A stretch of DNA of 64,000 nt from Ipomoea triloba (taxonomy: Eukaryota > Streptophyta > Magnoliopsida > Solanales > Convolvulaceae): positions 4,718,423-4,782,422 of the forward strand of contig NC_044920.1 of assembly GCF_003576645.1 (NCBI RefSeq). The letters run 5' to 3'. This document shows positions 22,278 to 33,879 of the stretch, in pieces (positions within the stretch are counted from its first letter, which is position 1; every line of letters starts with the position of its first letter). Below the pieces are notes generated by a model. That model had not been told where the DNA came from and made no database searches. It saw only the letters and a list, made by a program, of their open reading frames with translations. A program made the position numbers and the translations under genes.

Positions 22278-25200
22278 TATTCGGCAATATCCATAATCGT
22301 AAAAGGAAGCTAGAAGACAGAATCCAGAAAATTCAAATAGACAGCAATTATCACTCTTCAAGGGAGTTGCAAGCTCTTGAGAAAAGATTTACTATTGAAC
22401 TGAATAAGGCTCTGGACCAGGAAGAATCGCTCTGGTTTCAGAAATCTAGACAAGATTGGATTAAAGACGGGGATAGGAATACTAAGTTCTAACACAATGC
22501 GGCCCTGATAAGGAGGAATATAAATTGGATTAGGTTTCTTAAGGTCCAAGGGATTTGGACTGATGATCCAACCACTCTCTCAAACCACATTACAGATTTT
22601 TTCTCTTCGCTATTTCGTAGGGACATTGTGAGTAATGATGGGACGATGGCTTCGACAGCTGATGCATACAAGATCACCAACGACCAAGCTTCTCTTTTGG
22701 TGCGTAGGGCCCTGAAGGAGGAAGTCAAGAAAGCTACCTTTGGTATGAAGAAATACGGGAGTCCGGGGCCGGATGGGATTCCAGCGATTTTTTATCAGCA
22801 GTTCTGGGAGGAGATTGGTCCGACACTGACGAAGATGGTTAACTATGCGCTTGATAGTGGGGTGATCCATAAATCCCTGCTTAAGGCATACATGACACTG
22901 ATTCCGAAAACAAAGGTACCTGAGTCTGCTGCAGATTTCAAGCCCATTACCCTCCTCAATGTGGCATTTAAGGTAATTTCTACGGTTATTGTCAATCGCA
23001 TGAGACCCTTAATGTGCAAGATCATTGGTCCCCACCAAAACAGCTTTCTACCGCGGCGCTCCACGATGGACAATGTGATTCTGACTCAAGAAATCATCCA
23101 CACTATGAATAAAAAATGTGGGAAGAAAGAGCTCATGGTGGTTAAAGTGGACCTCAACAAAGCTTATGATAGCGTTGCTTGGTCCTTTCTGATTGAGACA
23201 CTATAAGGGTTTGGTTTTCTGAAAAAGCTTATTGACCTCATTGTCTTCTCCTTAAAAGAGAGTGGTATCTCCATCTTTTGGAATAGGGGGCGTCTCCCTT
23301 CCTTTGTCCCCGGTCGGGGTCTCGTCAAGGCGACCCTCTAGCCCGTTACCTCTTTAATCTGGTTATGGAAAGACTCGCCCACGATATTCAAGCCAAGGTT
23401 ACTAAGGTAAGTGGAAGCCGATCCACATTATGCGTGGAGGCCTAGGTGTCTCCCATCTCTTCTTTGCGAACGACCTCATGCTCTTTTGGAAAGCCTCGAG
23501 TCATCAAGCCACGGTCATTCTGAATTGTTTAAACAGGTTCAGCCATGCCTCCGGCCTCAAGGTAAATCTCTAAACATCCCAAGTTTATTGTTCCACTAAC
23601 ATTAATGCAGGGGTGAAGAAAGATATTGGTGATAAATTGGGCATTCCCGTCACATCCCAGCTCTGTTCTTACTTGGGTATCCCTATGCTCTAAAGGCGGG
23701 TATCCAGAGATACGTTCACTAGTGTTATTGATAAAATGAGATCCAAACTTGCAATGTAGAAGGCATCGTCACTCAACATGGCGGGTAGAAGAATCCTGGT
23801 TCAGTCCTCCCTGGCTAGGGTTCCAACCTATACTATGCAATTCATGGCTTTTCCAGTAGGTACCTGCAAAGAACTCGACAGAATTTGTAGAAATTTCCTC
23901 TAGGGTCATGATAACTCCACTCACAAAATCCATACCATTAGTTAGTTAGATGTCTACAAGCCTAGACAAGTTGGTGGGTTGGGTCTACGGAAAGAAAAAG
24001 ATGTCAACTTGGCTTTCCTTACTAAATAGGCATGGAAACTTCTTACAAACCAGGATAAGCTATGGGTTAAAGCACTCCGGGAGAAGTACGTCACTATCAA
24101 TTGCAATAGCGGTTGTTGGTGGGGATGCCGTAGTATCATGAAAGGAAAATAAGTTCTCGCGTCTGGAACAAAGTGGAAGGTTGGCAAGGGCACGGCAATT
24201 GACTTCTGGCATGACAATTGGGTGGGAGATAATTCGCTCGCCTCTTCACCAGTAACGTCGGCTCCTAATACTAGTGAAAGATTTCATCACGGTAGATAAC
24301 AGATGGAATATTACGACGATGGAAGAGATCCTACCTAGCGACCGAGCTATCCCGCTACCTGTGGACAACGATCAAGACGATAGCCTTTATTGGCCCACTC
24401 AAGTACGGGTGGGGTTACGGTTAACTCCGCTTACTCATTTATTTCAGGTCACGTGAAGGACGAGGAGGCCACACATGCGTGGGTTTGGAGGCTCAAATGC
24501 ACAGAAAAGTTGAAATTCTTTTTGTGGAAAGCCCTGAAGAACGTTCTCCTGGTGAATGCAAAACGTAGGAGACGAGGTCTCACTAACGACGCAGCGTGCC
24601 CGAGGAATCGCTCGATCATTTGTTTAGACACTACACTTGGACTAAAGTTTGATGGAGACTCTCCAATCCGCCACCGGAGTTTAACTCAAGCAATCATTTG
24701 TCGCTGGAAACGTTCTGCACGGGAGTTAGGGACGACCACAATCACAGTCACTGGAAACTTTTATTCCCGCATATACTCTAGAACATCTGGAAAATCTAGT
24801 CTTCAATAGGACTTCCTGGTCTGCAAATTTCACACTGGAGCGAGCTATGAGAGAAACCAACGAAGCTCAACAGATTCTACTGCGTCGTTTGGGTCATCCC
24901 CTCCGCATGGTGTCGTAAAGATTAACACCGACGGTGCATGTAAAGTTTCATCTGGGTTGGCTAGCGCTGGAGGCATTCTCCGCGATCGGTAGGGTAACTG
25001 GATAACGGGATTTGTCACAAAAATTGGATATTCGAACGCAGATTCAGATTCGGAAGCAGCCGTCCAAACGCTAAGGAATGATACTACGTCTGCCCAGGGG
25101 GTGGATACTCTCATATCGGCCACGTTTTGAGGGAGGGTATTCAATGCCACGACTTTCTCGCTAACCTTGGGCAGTCAAAATAGAGCTTTGTTCAGAAGAC
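22278..25200 (+). pseudogene. LINE (L1-type) ORF2 remnant, 5'-truncated
   Basis: The element begins inside ORF2 with no endonuclease domain: KRKLEDRIQKIQ, then LWFQKSRQDWIKDGDRNTKF. The reverse transcriptase follows: GSPGPDGIPAIFYQQFW (about 22750), SFLPRRSTMDNVILTQEIIH (about 23040), and KVDLNKAYDSVAW, then in other frames VMERLAHDIQ and the catalytic block as FANDLMLF, where FADD is expected. A zinc-knuckle-type RT-associated domain is seen near 24440-24600 (WVWRLKCTEKLKFFLWKALK) and an RNase H near 24910-25130 (KINTDGACKVSSGLASAGGI). There are many stops and frame changes. Truncation at the 5' end is usual for LINEs. Confidence 0.9.
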
Positions 25201-25214
25201 AAAATCTATCTACT

Positions 25215-25345
25215 TTAGCAAAATCTATCTACTTTAGCTACTGAAACACAAGAGTCAACAGTCGCCTCCACTAAGGCTCAAACCCATTCTCTTCCACGTG
25301 GGAGTGTACATTAGGTGCCACTAAACTACAAGGTCTTTGGCGACA
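25215..25345 (-). mobile_element. tRNA-derived SINE, minus strand, degraded tail
   Basis: On the minus strand it runs CTTGTAGTTTAGTGGCACC, a box B of GGTTTGAGCC (complement of 25275-25284) and GTTGACTCTTGTGTTTCAGT. This matches the SINEs at 570 and 39896. The tail is replaced by a duplicated CTAAAGTAGATAGATTTTG. It lies directly against the LINE 3' end. Confidence 0.65.
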
Positions 25346-26150
25346 TCCCATTCTTTGTTCATCGAAGACTTATATATCTAAAATTTTTACTTCAACAATT
25401 ATTATTCATACCATAATTAGTATCCAAATTATCAACAATACTTTTAATTATAATATGAATTCTATTATTTATCACCGTCTATATAAAAAAACTAGTACTT
25501 ACATAAAAGGCCAAATTAATACTTTTAGAATTTTAGAATTTTAAACATTCATAGCTCACAATGAGGCATAATGGGCACTTTAGCCACGGCGAAAGGCCGA
25601 AGTAAATAAATATTAGAAAATTAAGGAAACTAGCACTAGTTAGTTCAATTTTCAATTTACAAAATTCCAAGAAGCATACACATATATAATAAATATAAGC
25701 TAATGCATTATATTTGTATTAAAATAAAAATAAAAATGGTACATTGGGCTGTTGATAACTTTGATTTACGGGAAAGTCTACAATCGCTATTCAACTATGT
25801 ACATTAGGTGAAACTTGCTTTTTGATTATAATCAGAAAAGAATCACAATGAGGTAAATTAGTTCAAAGTTGTTGCCTATTTTGTGGCAAATTATTATGTG
25901 GACCATAGTTCACATAGTGCTACGTGGATCATAACAAAAAATATATTATATATATATTTAAATTACATTATTTGTGTACTAAAAGTACATTATATAAAAT
26001 AATATACTTTTACTACTTAAATAATATATTTTTTTTGAAAACAATGTACATTTTTAATATGCTAAAAATACATTATTTGATAATATAATCCATACAATAA
26101 TGATTGCTATTTTGTAGTTTTAGAATATTGTGCCTTTTTTTCTTTTTTCT
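25346..26150. other. AT-rich intergenic DNA
   Basis: No gene. A segment with TGTGGACCATAGTTCACATAG (in parts, near 25899) resembles the terminus of the MITE at 30825. Several ACATTATTTG-type phrases at 25960-26090 resemble those at 52755-53130. Confidence 0.45.
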
Positions 26151-26635
26151 TGTTTTTGGAATAGAAGGATGGGGACCACCCAAACGATTACTCGGTGACA
26201 TTGCTCACACAATATGCCTTGTCCTTGAAATTCTCCACTTATTCGGTGACGTTGTCCTTATATTAATTCTTTTGCTTCTTTTTTTTTTTATAATAATTTT
26301 TATTTTTAAATTTTTCCATTCTCAATTCTCTTGTTTTCAAAATTAAATAAATATACAAATAAATCAACCCTCTATTTTCTTTTCTTCAAATATTTGTTTT
26401 TGGAATAGAAGGAAGGGGACCACCCAAAAGATTACCCGGTGACATTGCTCACACAATATGCCTTGTCCTTGGAATTCTCCGCTTACTCGGTAGCGTTGTC
26501 CTTACATTAATTCTTTTGCTTCTTTTTTTTTAATAATTTTTATTTTTAAATTTTTCCTTCTCAATTCTCTGGTTTTCAAAATTAAATAAATATACAAGCT
26601 AAGTAAATGAACCCTCTATTTTCTTTTCTTCAAAA
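26151..26635. repeat. 244-bp tandem duplication
   Basis: Copy 1 (26151-26394) and copy 2 (26395-26635) both begin TGTTTTTGGAATAGAAGG and contain GGGGACCACCCAAA, CACACAATATGCCTTGTCCT and TTAATTCTTTTGCTTC. They differ at scattered bases. A frame at 26104-26346 runs through copy 1 only and is not taken as a gene. Confidence 0.9.
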
Positions 26636-27280
26636 ATTTATTTATTTATAAAAATAAATAATTTCTTAGAAAATGCACACTAATTTTTATAACTAAACCT
26701 GCATGAATCACAGTTAAGGTTAGTGGGCACTTAGTTTTATATGGTGAATGACTAAAGCAAATAAAAATTACAAAAAAGTAGAGAATATGTAATTCACAAA
26801 ATGCCAAGAAACATACACATAAATAAATATATGATAATAATAATAATAATTTTAAGTTTTATCTTTTGTTGTGCTTGCCAGTCCACTCCTCAAAAGTCAT
26901 ATAGTGTATACGCATGCAATTAATTCACTAACTGGTTAGATGTTAGAGCTAATTAAGTGAATTCCAAAATTTGCAAAATCTTCTTCAACCAAACAATTCC
27001 TAGAATGGCTAAAACCTTACCACTTGTGTAGAAGAGAAGCATTCTAATTAATACTGTGAAACGCTTCAGTTACGCGACATTTAAGGATATAACAGACTTC
27101 AATTACGCGACATTTTTATGATAGTGACGTTTCAAATAAACGTATACTATTTATAAATTAATTCTTGAATTAATTAGAACTCCCTAGTTAGAAGAATTGA
27201 GATGATAACGAATTTTTATTCCATCTTTGGACGCTTTTTACGTGACTTACAATGTGCGTATACGTATGTACATATATGAA
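26636..27280. other. AT-rich intergenic DNA, nothing identified
   Basis: No gene or clear element. There is a local repeat CGCGACATTTAAGGATA / CGCGACATTTTTATGATA near 27074 and 27107. Confidence 0.45.
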
Positions 27281-27527
27281 AATTATTATTTGAAGATGAC
27301 CCTAGCACCTACTAAAACTAGGGGTATATTCAATCATGACTTTCATAGAATTTTAAAGACTTTTATGAACTTTAAAAGTTTGGAGGTATTCAATTCAAAC
27401 TTTTAGAGAGTATTTTAAAGTCATGCGGTATTCGATCAAGATTTTTAAAAGTCATGTGGTATTCAATTAAAACTTTTAAAGAATCTTTAAAAGTCATGCG
27501 GTATTCAAAAAGTAGATTCAATTAAAA
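27281..27527. repeat. Short repeats: GATGACCCTAGCACC block and TCATGCGGTATTC units
   Basis: TTATTTGAAGATGACCCTAG plus CACCTACTAAAACTA occurs here (about 27287) and again near 27830 and 27984. At 27340-27510 the phrase TTTAAAAGTCATGCGGTATTC (split) recurs three or four times at about 50-60-bp spacing with TTCAATTAAAACTTTTAAAG, a typical MITE-type internal repeat. Confidence 0.6.
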
Positions 27528-27591
<64 letters not shown>

Positions 27592-27884
27592 CAAAAGTGT
27601 TATTTTTCCGCTCATTTTAGACAAAAAAATTTAGTTTGAAATTCGAAATCAGTCAACATAAGATTACAATACTTAACAAAATTAAATATATTTAAATGAA
27701 TACCTTAAATTCAGTACATTTATATATATAAAGTTTACAAAATAAAGTCATTACTGAGTTATGTATACATGTAATGACTTTAATTTATTTGGTAAGCTTT
27801 ATATATATACATATATATTTTGTCCTAAATTATTATTTGAAGATGACCCTAGCACCTACTAAAACTAAGTGGATTCAATTAAAA

Positions 27885-27919
<35 letters not shown>

Positions 27920-27926
27920 ATTAAAA

Positions 27927-27976
<50 letters not shown>

Positions 27977-28037
27977 CCTAAATTATTATTTGAAGATGAC
28001 CCTAGCACCTACTAAAACTAAGTGGATTCAATTAAAA
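27528..28037 (+). mobile_element. Helitron-like 5' end copy with internal TA arrays
   Basis: After ATTAAAA comes TCTATATATA and a TA array (27530-27586), then TTAAAACAAAAGTGTTATT and CCGCTCATTTTAGAC, text that also starts at 32021 directly after a Helitron 3' end. Two further TA arrays lie at about 27890-27917 and 27929-27972, each preceded by CAATTAAAATCTATATA. The A|TC context and the repeated association suggest these are Helitron 5' ends in which the TA tract has expanded. Confidence 0.45.

Positions 28038-28039
<2 letters not shown>

Positions 28040-28124
<85 letters not shown>
28040..28124. repeat. TA dinucleotide array, 85 bases
   Basis: Uninterrupted alternating TA. It is one of five long TA arrays in 27.5-30.1 kb and is likely to vary in length between individuals and to be error-prone in assembly. 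Confidence 0.95.
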
Positions 28125-28128
<4 letters not shown>

Positions 28129-28545
28129 AGAAGTGTTAGCTTTCCCGCTCATTTTAGTCCAAAAAATTTAAAATCGGTCAACATAATATTATATAATAAT
28201 TCCTTAGCAAAAATTCTAGCCTTCCTTATCATTCTTTATCATTCCATATTTATGACTAAAATTCACAAAATATTCAAAATATGATTCCATTCCTTATTAT
28301 ACACGGAAATTAATGTAATATTTTAATCAATTTCATTCCTGTATGAATATATTAATCCTGCGTATTTTTAATATATATATATAGATTACTATATGATCTA
28401 TTTGGTACTATAAGAACAATAACCCATTAAAAAATTACTATATTATTAAATTCCTCTCATGAAATTAATGTAATATTTTAATCAATTTCATTCCTGTATG
28501 AATATATTAATCTTGCGCATTTTTAATATATATATAGATTACTAT

Positions 28546-29290
28546 GTTAATGTACGTAATTAAATTCCTCTCATGATAATATTAAAAGAAAAAATTCCAA
28601 CAATTAAATTACTCTACGGTGTATATTATTGTATTAAAAAAATATTACTATATTATGTTAATGTACGTAATTAAATTCCTCTCATGATAATATTCAAAAA
28701 AAAAATTCAACAATCAAATTACTATATGATGTATATTATAGTATTCACAAAAAATATTACTATATTATGTTAATGTACGTAATTAAATTCCTCTCATGAC
28801 AATATTAAAAGAAAAAATTCCAACAATCAAATTACTCTATGATGTATATATTATTGTATTAAAAAAATATTATTATATTATGTTAATGTACGTAATTAAA
28901 TTCCTCTCATGATAATATTCAAAAAAAATTCCAACAATCAAATTACTATATGATGTATATTATAGTATTCACAAAAAATATTACTATATTATGTTAATGT
29001 GCGTAACTGAATTCCTATCATTATAATATTCAAAAAAAATTTCAACAATCAAATTACTATATGATGTATATTATAGTATTCAAAAAATATATTACAATAT
29101 TATGTTAATATACGTAATTAAATTCTTCTCATAATAATATTCAAAAAAAAATTCCAACAATCAAATTACTATATGATGTATATTATAGTATTCACAAAAA
29201 TATTACTATATTATGTTAATGTACGTAATTAAATTGCTTTCATGATAATATTCAAATAAAAATTCCATTAGAATTGAAATGTTCTATTTA
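28546..29290. repeat. Tandem array, about 111 bp x 7
   Basis: The phrase GTTAATGTACGTAATTAAAT starts at 28546, 28657, 28769, 28882, 28993, 29104 and 29215 (spacings 111, 112, 113, 111, 111, 111). Each unit continues TCCTCTCATGATAATATT, an A run, TTCCAACAATCAAATTACTA and TGATGTATATTATAGTATTC. A related partial unit precedes at about 28455. The even spacing and AT-rich unit look like a small satellite inside a Helitron. Confidence 0.9.
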
Positions 29291-30016
29291 ATTATATTCA
29301 TTTCATTGTTTTACATTAACATGGACTTACATAATTAAATTCTATTAGAATTGAAATGTTCTATTTAATTTAATATTTTATGTAGAATTGAAATTAACAT
29401 GTTATTATTTTAAGTTTATTAAATTAATTAAAATTAAATTTTTATATAGAATTGAAATATTTTATTTAATTTAATATTTTAATATTATAGATATTTTTAT
29501 ATTTTTTTTGTTTTAAATTTCAATTTAAAAAATAATAAAATTAAAATAATTTCATTTGGTTCAAGTTTAGTTAAATATTTTTTTTAATTGTATAGTTAAA
29601 TTACGTACAACAATTGAAATAATTTCTTTTTCAAACTTTTCATGCACATAAAATAACCTTTGGTGCAAAGTAAAATAAAAATAAATCAAATGGAATCTCA
29701 TTTTTATTTATAATTTTATTTTCCATCATTATATTGCTATATAATATATAGATCTCTATCCATTTTAAAGTCATTAAATAATAATAATATGATAATTTAA
29801 TGATAATAGAATTTATAAAAAAGAAAAATATATATTCTATTAAAATAAAAAATTCTAAATAAAAATACGTATGTCAAATTTAATTTATTCTAATAAGATA
29901 ATATTGAAATCTTCTATTCAATTTATTATTTTTTTAATAGATATTTTTAATTTCATTTGTTTTATTTTTTGAATTTTGATTTAAAATTGTTAAAATTAAA
30001 ATAATTTAATTTGGTT

Positions 30017-30108
<92 letters not shown>

Positions 30109-30824
30109 TGAATCATTGTTGCATGCCAAAAATTCCCCCAAAATAACTTTGTTGCATGTCAATTTGTTTATTTCATCTAACTTTTAAAAACAACTACGAT
30201 ATTATTACTACTATATATAAATTTCTCTCTACATAAATTATTATGATTTTAGCATTCTACTACTGACAAATATAAGTATTATTGCATTAATTTAAAAATT
30301 TTGTAGTATAAATGATGTAAACAAATTTTATAAAATACCATAAATTATAAAAATTTACAAATCTAAAATAATATTTATTATTTAAATATTATGAGCCCAA
30401 AACAAATTAATTTACATTAATAACATAACTGAAGAAAAACTAACATAAAAATGAACTAATTGAACTGCGGAGTTTGAAAAAAATATAATGTTATTGGGTA
30501 AATGTCTCACATTTAAATATAATGTTATTAAATTAATTGAAATTGACATATTTAAGAATGATGCATTATCTCGAGATGTATCAATTTAAAATGAAGAAGA
30601 ATAAGAGATAATAGAACTAAAAGAAATAAACTTTCAATAAATTAGTTAAAAACATATCATAGATCTACAAATATTGAACCACAAAGTGTATTATGGACCT
30701 ATTATTTAAATGATGATCTATACAGGTTATGATTGTGCTACATTTATGGGTTGGAAAATATTTAGAAACAAAACTAAATGGCTCCCAGACATCTATTTAC
30801 TATTTAAGACAAAAACTTGGCAAT
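29291..30824. other. AT-rich DNA with 84-base TA array
   Basis: Extremely AT-rich. TA array at 30020-30103. Phrases such as TTAGAATTGAAATGTTCTATTTAAT recur (split) near 29270, 29345 and 29435. No gene is seen. Confidence 0.6.
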
Positions 30825-31249
30825 TTATATCGTGGACCACGGTGCACAATGCATTGTGCACCCCATACCAAATGAGTTATGTGTATTCTAGGTAATCGTT
30901 CTGTGTATTCCAGGCAATCATTCTATGTATTCTAGACAACCGTTCTGTGTATTCATGTTAGTAACACATGTTATGATGTGTTTGTGCATTTGAATATTTA
31001 GGAATATGAGTTATGTGTATTTTGTGCCAATATTCTGTGCATTCGAATGTTAGGAGGATGAGTTCTGTGTATTTTGTGTCAATATTCTGTGTATTCTGGG
31101 CAAACGTTCTGTGTATTTTAGATAATAATTATGTGTATTATAGATAATGAATTCCCTGGAGTCATTCGCGTCCGCGTCTATTAATATCGAAACGACGTCG
31201 TTTTGGACTAGGGTCCACAGTGCATTGTGGACCGTGATCCACGATATAA
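30825..31249. mobile_element. MITE with about 40-bp terminal inverted repeats
   Basis: The left end (TTATATCGTGGACCACGGTG then CACAATGCATTGTGCACC) is mirrored at the right (GGTCCACAGTGCATTGTGG then ACCGTGATCCACGATATAA). Between them, TTCTGTGTATTCTAGACAAC-like units recur about seven times, and there is a 14-bp palindrome AAACGACGTCGTTT near 31192. There is no coding capacity. Related termini are seen near 25899, 52728 and 53160. Confidence 0.7.
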
Positions 31250-31252
31250 CGA

Positions 31253-31345
31253 TTGCAAAAACTTGTGTGAGACCATCTCATGGGTCTCAGTCTGTGATAC
31301 GGGTCGGATCTTTAATTAACGAGGTCAAAGATCCAACTCATTAAT
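31253..31345. mobile_element. Part copy of the GTGAGAC fold-back MITE
   Basis: AAAAACTTGTGTGAGACCAT and TCTCATGGGTCTCAGTC then GGGTCGGATCTTTAATTAAC resemble the left arm and loop of 6195-6348. The right arm is cut off after AGATCCAACTC. Bases 31346-31994 are AT-rich with no feature. Confidence 0.5.
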
Positions 31346-32335
31346 CCATATAAATTTAAAAATTAAATTCTTAATAATTTTCTTAATTATAATTAATAAA
31401 ATATAAAATATAATTAAAAATAAAATTAACAAAATGTGTGTTCATAAATATTTATATTTTCAAAAAATGCATACATACATATACTTATGCATTATACTAA
31501 TCATACAAAATTAAAATGCTATTTTTTAATTTCTAAATTTAATTATTTTAATTATAATATATCAATATAAATTATAATTACAGAAATTATATTATAAAAT
31601 TTGCATATATACATATTAATAAATATTATTTGTGTATACACTATATTACACAATCATATAAGAAAGTGCGTCTGATTAGAGTTTAAAATCACATATACAA
31701 AATTTAAATTTTACATTTTTTTAATTTCTAAGTAATAGTTTTCTTAGTTATTATTCATATGGTTAGAATTATAATATATATGAAATACGATTAGGAATAA
31801 TTCAATTTATTTATGTAAATTTTCTCTATAAATTTATCTAAATATGTACATGACTAGAGATTATATTAATCATACAAAATTTTAACTTTAATTTTGTATG
31901 CTATGATAATAGATACTTGATCAAATATATGAAAATTCAACTATACTATTATATTGTACATTTTAATATATTTTCATAATAACAATTATTTTTTCGTGCA
32001 TCGCACGGGTAAAATACTAGTATATATTAAAACAAAAGTGTTATTTTCCCGCTCATTTTAGACAAAAAATTTAGTTTGAAATTCGAAATCAGTCAACATA
32101 AGATTACAATACTTAACAAAATTAAATCATATTTAAATGAATACCTTAAATTCAGTACATTTATATATATAAAGTTTACCAAATAAAGTCATTACTGATT
32201 TATGTATACGTGTAATGACTTTAATTTATTTGGTAAGCTTTATATATATACATATAGATTTTGTCCTAAATTGTTATAAGATTAGAAAATTATATATTAT
32301 ACATGTTGTCATACAAAAAAATTATAACTTTGTTT

Positions 32336-32700
32336 TTCAAAAAAAAAAAAAAAAAAAAGCAAAATATGTTTAATTTCACAGTCGCCGCCGGGAAAAACAG
32401 AGATGAGGAAGGATGTTGATTGCCGGAGAGGAGGCCATTGTTGTTCGTCGTTGGAGCAGCGTCAAGGTCGCCATTGTTCTGCCGGAGATGAAGAGCATGC
32501 ATGTGAAATTACTAAAATACCCCTCATTATTTTAGGGTTTAGGATTTTCTGGCAAATTTGGCCGGTAATTTGGCCGAAGTGGCCAAAATTGATAAAAATT
32601 GAATAGTCATGGTATGCAATTAACAGTTTTGAAAGTCGTGGACTGCAATTAAAAATACCCCTATAGTCAGTGGACCAAAATGGCAATTTGTTCTAAAACA
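32336..32700. other. GC-richer insert with A-run, probably part of a MITE
   Basis: An A run (32339-32358) is followed by CGCCGCCGGGAAAAACAGAG, GGAGAGGAGGCCATTGTTG and later GTGGACCAAAATGGCAATTTG. The last phrase resembles the right arm of the fold-back MITE at 19054. No partner arm is present. Small frames here (32290-32502 minus, 32403-32606 plus) are composition-driven. Bases 32701-33120 are AT-rich with ATTGTGAATATTGATTAATG / ATTGTGTACAATTATTAATC near-repeats. Confidence 0.35.
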
Positions 32701-33120
32701 AATATATTGTCAAGAATGGATTGTGTATAATTATCAATCAACTGAAGAATTATTCACAATTTATAACTCTATGTTTACAATTTCATAACTCTATATTCAA
32801 TAATATAACACAAATTTTGAATCTATATAACAAAATTGTGAATATTGATTAATGTAATTTTGTATATTGAGTTCTAAAATTGTGAAAATAGAGTTCTAAA
32901 ATTGTGAACATAAAATTTTAAATTTGTAATGTCTATAATAATGCTAATTTTGTGTACAATTATTAATCAACTAAAGAATTTTTAGTAATGGCTGAAATTA
33001 CATTGAATGACATATTTACATAATTTGTTAAATATTATATACGTACTTTGAAATCATTCATTAACCTTAAAGGTTGGGTCACATATGATGCTAATGAGAA
33101 ATATTGAACACACTAATTTG

Positions 33121-33510
33121 CAATGGTACTCGATTGGTTGTAACGAAATAAGCTGACCATGTTATAGAAGCACACATATTAGCAAGGACAAATGATGACA
33201 CCAATGTACTAATAACTAGAATTACTATCACTCCATCAGACCTAAGACTGTCGTTCAAGTTTAACATTAGACAATTTCCATTGATGCTTTCTTATGCAAT
33301 GACTATCAACAAAAGTCAAGGTCAAACACTATCGAATGTTGGCTTATTGCTATTATAGAAACCAATTTTTGTTCATGGTCAATTATATGTAGGCATATGG
33401 TTGCATCAAAGAGTGAGTAATCCAGACAGGTTCAAAATCTTAATTTGTGGTGAATCCGGAAGATTTTGTACTTCTACTACAAATTTAGTTTACACATATT
33501 TTTAATAATT
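33121..33510 (+). pseudogene. Helitron helicase (PIF1-like) C-terminal fragment
   Basis: Reading on the plus strand gives GTRLVVTK, a stop, then HVIEAHILARTNDD, ITPSDLRLSFKFNIRQFPLM and LSYAMTINKSQGQTLSNVGL, then HGQLYVGI and CGESGRFCTSTTN. SYAMTINKSQGQT is the conserved C-terminal motif of Helitron PIF1-type helicases. Two or more stops are in frame. Only this last domain survives. Confidence 0.85.
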
Positions 33511-33625
33511 TGTAATTTATATTGTCAATAATAACATAGAATCAAACATTAAGTTTTGTTAGTAATTGCACATGTTTTCATAAACTATATTATATTATTA
33601 TTCTCTTTTCTTTTCTATTTTTTTT

Positions 33626-33770
33626 AAACGAAGGAAGGGGAAAGCCCCAACCAGGACAAAGCCCAGCTTAATTAACAGGAAAGAACACACCAGCATTGCC
33701 TCTATCATTCACAAGATGCTCCAGAATATGAACTGGAGGTCGTACAAACTCAATTAAGTCATAAAATATG
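33626..33770 (-). mobile_element. Possible LINE 3' tail inserted between helicase fragments
   Basis: On the minus strand the segment ends with GCTGGGCTTTGTCCTGG then TTGGGGCTTTCCCCTTCC and an A run (T run at 33618-33628 on the plus strand). This resembles the 3' end of the LINE tail at 49834-50095. The 5' edge is unclear. Confidence 0.35.
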
Positions 33771-33879
33771 TTATTGCGGAAGATATACCATTCTCTTGGT
33801 CATTATAACAGTACGCGACTCATCATCACAAGATTGGCAGATCACATTGTTGAAGCAAGAATAGTTAATGGGACACATG

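Larger units (their letters stand above)
28038..32020 (+). mobile_element. Putative non-autonomous Helitron (about 4 kb)
   Basis: The 5' end is taken as A|TCTATATA at 28038, followed by an 85-base TA array and GAAGTGTTAGCTTTCCCGC then TCATTTTAG, related to the 5' ends at 27528 and 32021. The 3' end is the hairpin CGTGC-ATC-GCACG (31995-32007), then 9 bases and CTAG (32017-32020) before T, the canonical plant Helitron 3' terminus. No Rep/helicase is inside. The body holds a 111-bp tandem array, a second TA array and a complete MITE. The 5' boundary is an inference; the 3' end is seen directly. Confidence 0.5.

Noticed and set aside
27774..28139. 121-codon frame of alternating Tyr and Ile
   Set aside because: It is a translation of TA dinucleotide arrays. 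The same applies to 43054-43272 and 36258-36485.
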